Shown: piece after piece, positions 62,064 to 64,000 of the stretch
Numbering within the stretch: position 1 is the stretch's first letter
Layout: the number at the start of each line of letters is the position of its first letter
Assembly (NCBI GenBank): GCA_013397695.1
Contig: VYZI01000242.1
Span: 165,381 to 229,380, forward strand
Direction: 5' to 3'
DNA from: Centropus unirufus
Lineage: Eukaryota; Chordata; Aves; Cuculiformes; Centropidae
DNA: 64,000 nucleotides
Translations under genes and position numbers: made by a program
The notes under the pieces: generated by a model
What the model was told of the DNA's origin: nothing
Seen by the model: only the letters and a program-made list of their open reading frames with translations
Database searches by the model: none

Positions 62064-62116
62064 GAAATTGCCTCAAAAAGCCATTCGTCAAGTCTATCCC
62101 AATCGTGACAATCTTT

Positions 62117-64000
62117 AGAAAGTATAAAGTACGTAGATTCTATTTTTAGTGGGCTGGCATTGGAATACCAGTTGAGTTCAGGAAAATCATTGACAACTGA
62201 ATTTAAATATACCTCATGGATTAGAATGAATCTGCCGATATCAGCAATTAAGTCTTCAATTGGACTTCATGTGACTTGTATGATATTTGAAGGCTTCTTA
62301 TTAGTGGACAAAGCATTCAATAGGAACAAACATTCAATATGAATGGCAAAGATAAAGGATTTGCAGCTTAAATTACTTCTAAGATGTTTAAAAAGATCGA
62401 AAAATATGATAGTGTTAGAATTAACTTGATTTTCTAAGGAGATTAAACTAAAGCAAAAATGTGATTGTATTTGCATGTTCTGGCAGTTTTAAATATTTAT
62501 CTAATTATTATAATTTCTACTAGTCTTGTGAAAACATACATCTGAACAAAGGAGAAAATCTGTTAAAGAATCCACTGAAAGTGTGCTTTGCACTCACCTC
62601 CTGTTAGATGTGTGGATGTCCACTTCTTCAATGAAGATTTTTCTCCTTTATCAGTTTCTGTAGTTGAGGTTTTTAATGTATAATTTGCCGAAAAAAATAA
62701 TTAAATTTAAACATATGGATGCCTTTTAAAGTTTTCTATTTTAACAGAACAGATTCCTCATTTTCTTGTAACTCTATGCAGCAGTCCAGAGAAGAAAAGA
62801 CACATTAGAAGAAGCAAAGTATTTAGTGAGGTTGAGATTTATGACTAAAAAAAAATCAGCACATATTAAAAGAAGCAAATAGAAAGAGCAATGGGAGATA
62901 ATGCAGCATAAGATAAGACAGGAACTCTGAGATATAACTGAAACAGATTTTTTTAATATGATGTTTCAGGACTTAAAGGGAATTGCATCAATAGTATACA
63001 AATGTAAGTGATGACTAGGAAAAGTGAAGACTTTGACTGGTAATGCAACTAAAAGTCAAACTGCCTCAGCACAAATATAGAGAAAGCACATTGCAGGCAT
63101 AATACTCCTGAGGCCCCAGAAAGCTAAGTCTGTCTCTTGAATGTGTGGGTATACAGTCTTCAAACTATCTAGTAGCAAAATATTTCCTAAGTATCAGCAT
63201 TATTAACAGTCTGTTTACATCCTTGAAGAGTGTATTGTTACTTTAATCACAGGAGTATGACAGCTCTATGATTTCTCCTGTGACTCATGGATATTCCATT
63301 TTTCACATCCCAGTCAAAAGCCCCTATGTGTAGACAGACCACTGTCTCTGGGGAGCGTAGTGACACAGACAAAGGTCAAATAATCTGCAGGGGCTCTGCA
63401 GATAATTTTTCCTTGTTTGCTAATAAATAAGTAGGGACTTCATGACTGGTGAGGTTGTTGAGGTGATCTGACAAATTACATGAAGAATATGGTAAATTAT
63501 GTGGAAAGCATCTAGCCATTGGACAGTTAAAAGGTAAAATGCTCCAAATAATTCAGCAAACATCATGGTTGGAGTTATTCCCCTTTTTACAACACAGTTA
63601 TTGACAATTGCTATTTCAGTTTCTCTGTTTCCATTCCATCTGCTCCAGAAGTGAATCAGAAATATCTACTTGTCTATTTTGATATTTTCAAAATGAAAAT
63701 CCTAGTATTTCTCATCTGTATTTTGTGTATTAATGGAAAGGAAAGAATTAAAGTATTTAAACAAAAAGACCAAGCAATATAAGCACAATACAGACTATGA
63801 AACATCTGAGTTTTTAATTTTGCTGAAAGTAATGAAAAAATCTGTACAAGTTAAATGTGAAAATTGTTTTTTTTTTGTTTGTTTGGCTGTGGATATGTAA
63901 AAATAAATAAATAAGTCATTGCCTTGTTGTAGTAAGGCAATAGTATTACTTTCAGTATGTTTTTATGCTAGAGTCCTGATGAATGTATATGCATAAATGC
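62117..64000. other. AT-rich single-copy DNA, no gene recognised
   Basis: Nothing is recognised up to the window end apart from low-complexity tracts, such as (T)n near 63868 and AAATAAATAAAT at 63900-63912. Confidence 0.5.

Larger units (their letters stand above)
61776..62110 (+). mobile_element. solo LTR of an endogenous retrovirus, with 6-bp target duplication
   Basis: The 335-bp element starts TGTCAGGAAGG and ends AATCGTGACA. The ends TGTCA and TGACA are perfect 5-base inverted repeats with the TG...CA signature. ATCTTT flanks it directly on both sides (61770-61775 and 62111-62116), an intact 6-base target duplication. In order it has a purine-rich U3, a TATA box (62004-62013), an AATAAA signal (62058-62063) and a short U5. 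Six-base duplications are typical of class II (ERVK-like and alpharetrovirus-like) elements. No gag, pol or env lies inside or beside it, so the provirus was removed by LTR-LTR recombination. The identical duplications suggest a fairly young insertion. The exact family cannot be named without a search. Confidence 0.88.

Noticed and set aside
1..64000. CRISPR arrays, operons, riboswitches or other prokaryotic systems
   Set aside because: There are no regularly spaced repeats with unique spacers, no dense coding and no ribosome-binding-site pattern. The CR1 content marks the DNA as avian nuclear.

Overview
This window looks like bird (Aves) nuclear DNA. It is AT-rich and CpG-poor and carries several CR1 LINEs with the diagnostic ATTCTRTG octamer tails. 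It also carries endogenous-retrovirus LTRs whose ends and internal blocks I recognise as avian. I cannot name the species. There is one short assembly gap (35 N). I recognise no host protein-coding gene, tRNA, rRNA or CpG-island promoter. The open reading frames that exist are short and typical of chance. The only recognisable coding sequence belongs to dead transposable elements, so the window reads as intergenic or intronic DNA.

Layout: 1-11.4 kb is mostly single-copy DNA with a G-rich, quadruplex-capable tract (8.0 kb) and a possible tRNA-like SINE head (9.15 kb). The stretch 11.4-16.1 kb is a repeat cluster. It holds a plus-strand CR1 with a decayed reverse transcriptase, a short minus-strand LTR, a 664-bp internally deleted mariner with both inverted repeats and TA target duplications, and a minus-strand CR1. 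At 26.2-26.8 kb two CR1 pieces meet at their truncated 5' ends, with a 3' tail at each outer edge. A second minus-strand LTR of the same avian type lies at 28.5-29.0 kb. A CR1 ORF2 fragment lies at 31.6 kb and small minus-strand CR1 tails at 37.9 and 42.3 kb. A GC-richer unclassified island spans 52.4-53.2 kb and a probable ancient CR1/L3 relic lies at 58.2 kb. A well-preserved 335-bp solo LTR with a 6-bp target duplication lies at 61.8-62.1 kb.

The features do not form a pathway or operon. They record successive insertions: CR1 and LTR retrotransposons, one cut-and-paste DNA transposon, and small tandem or palindromic rearrangements. The strongest structural observations are the mariner deletion derivative, in which the N-terminal helix-turn-helix part is joined to the C-terminal tail with the catalytic core missing, and the solo LTR. 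I found no evidence for a novel functional system. Family assignments rest on remembered repeat and protein-family features, not on database searches.
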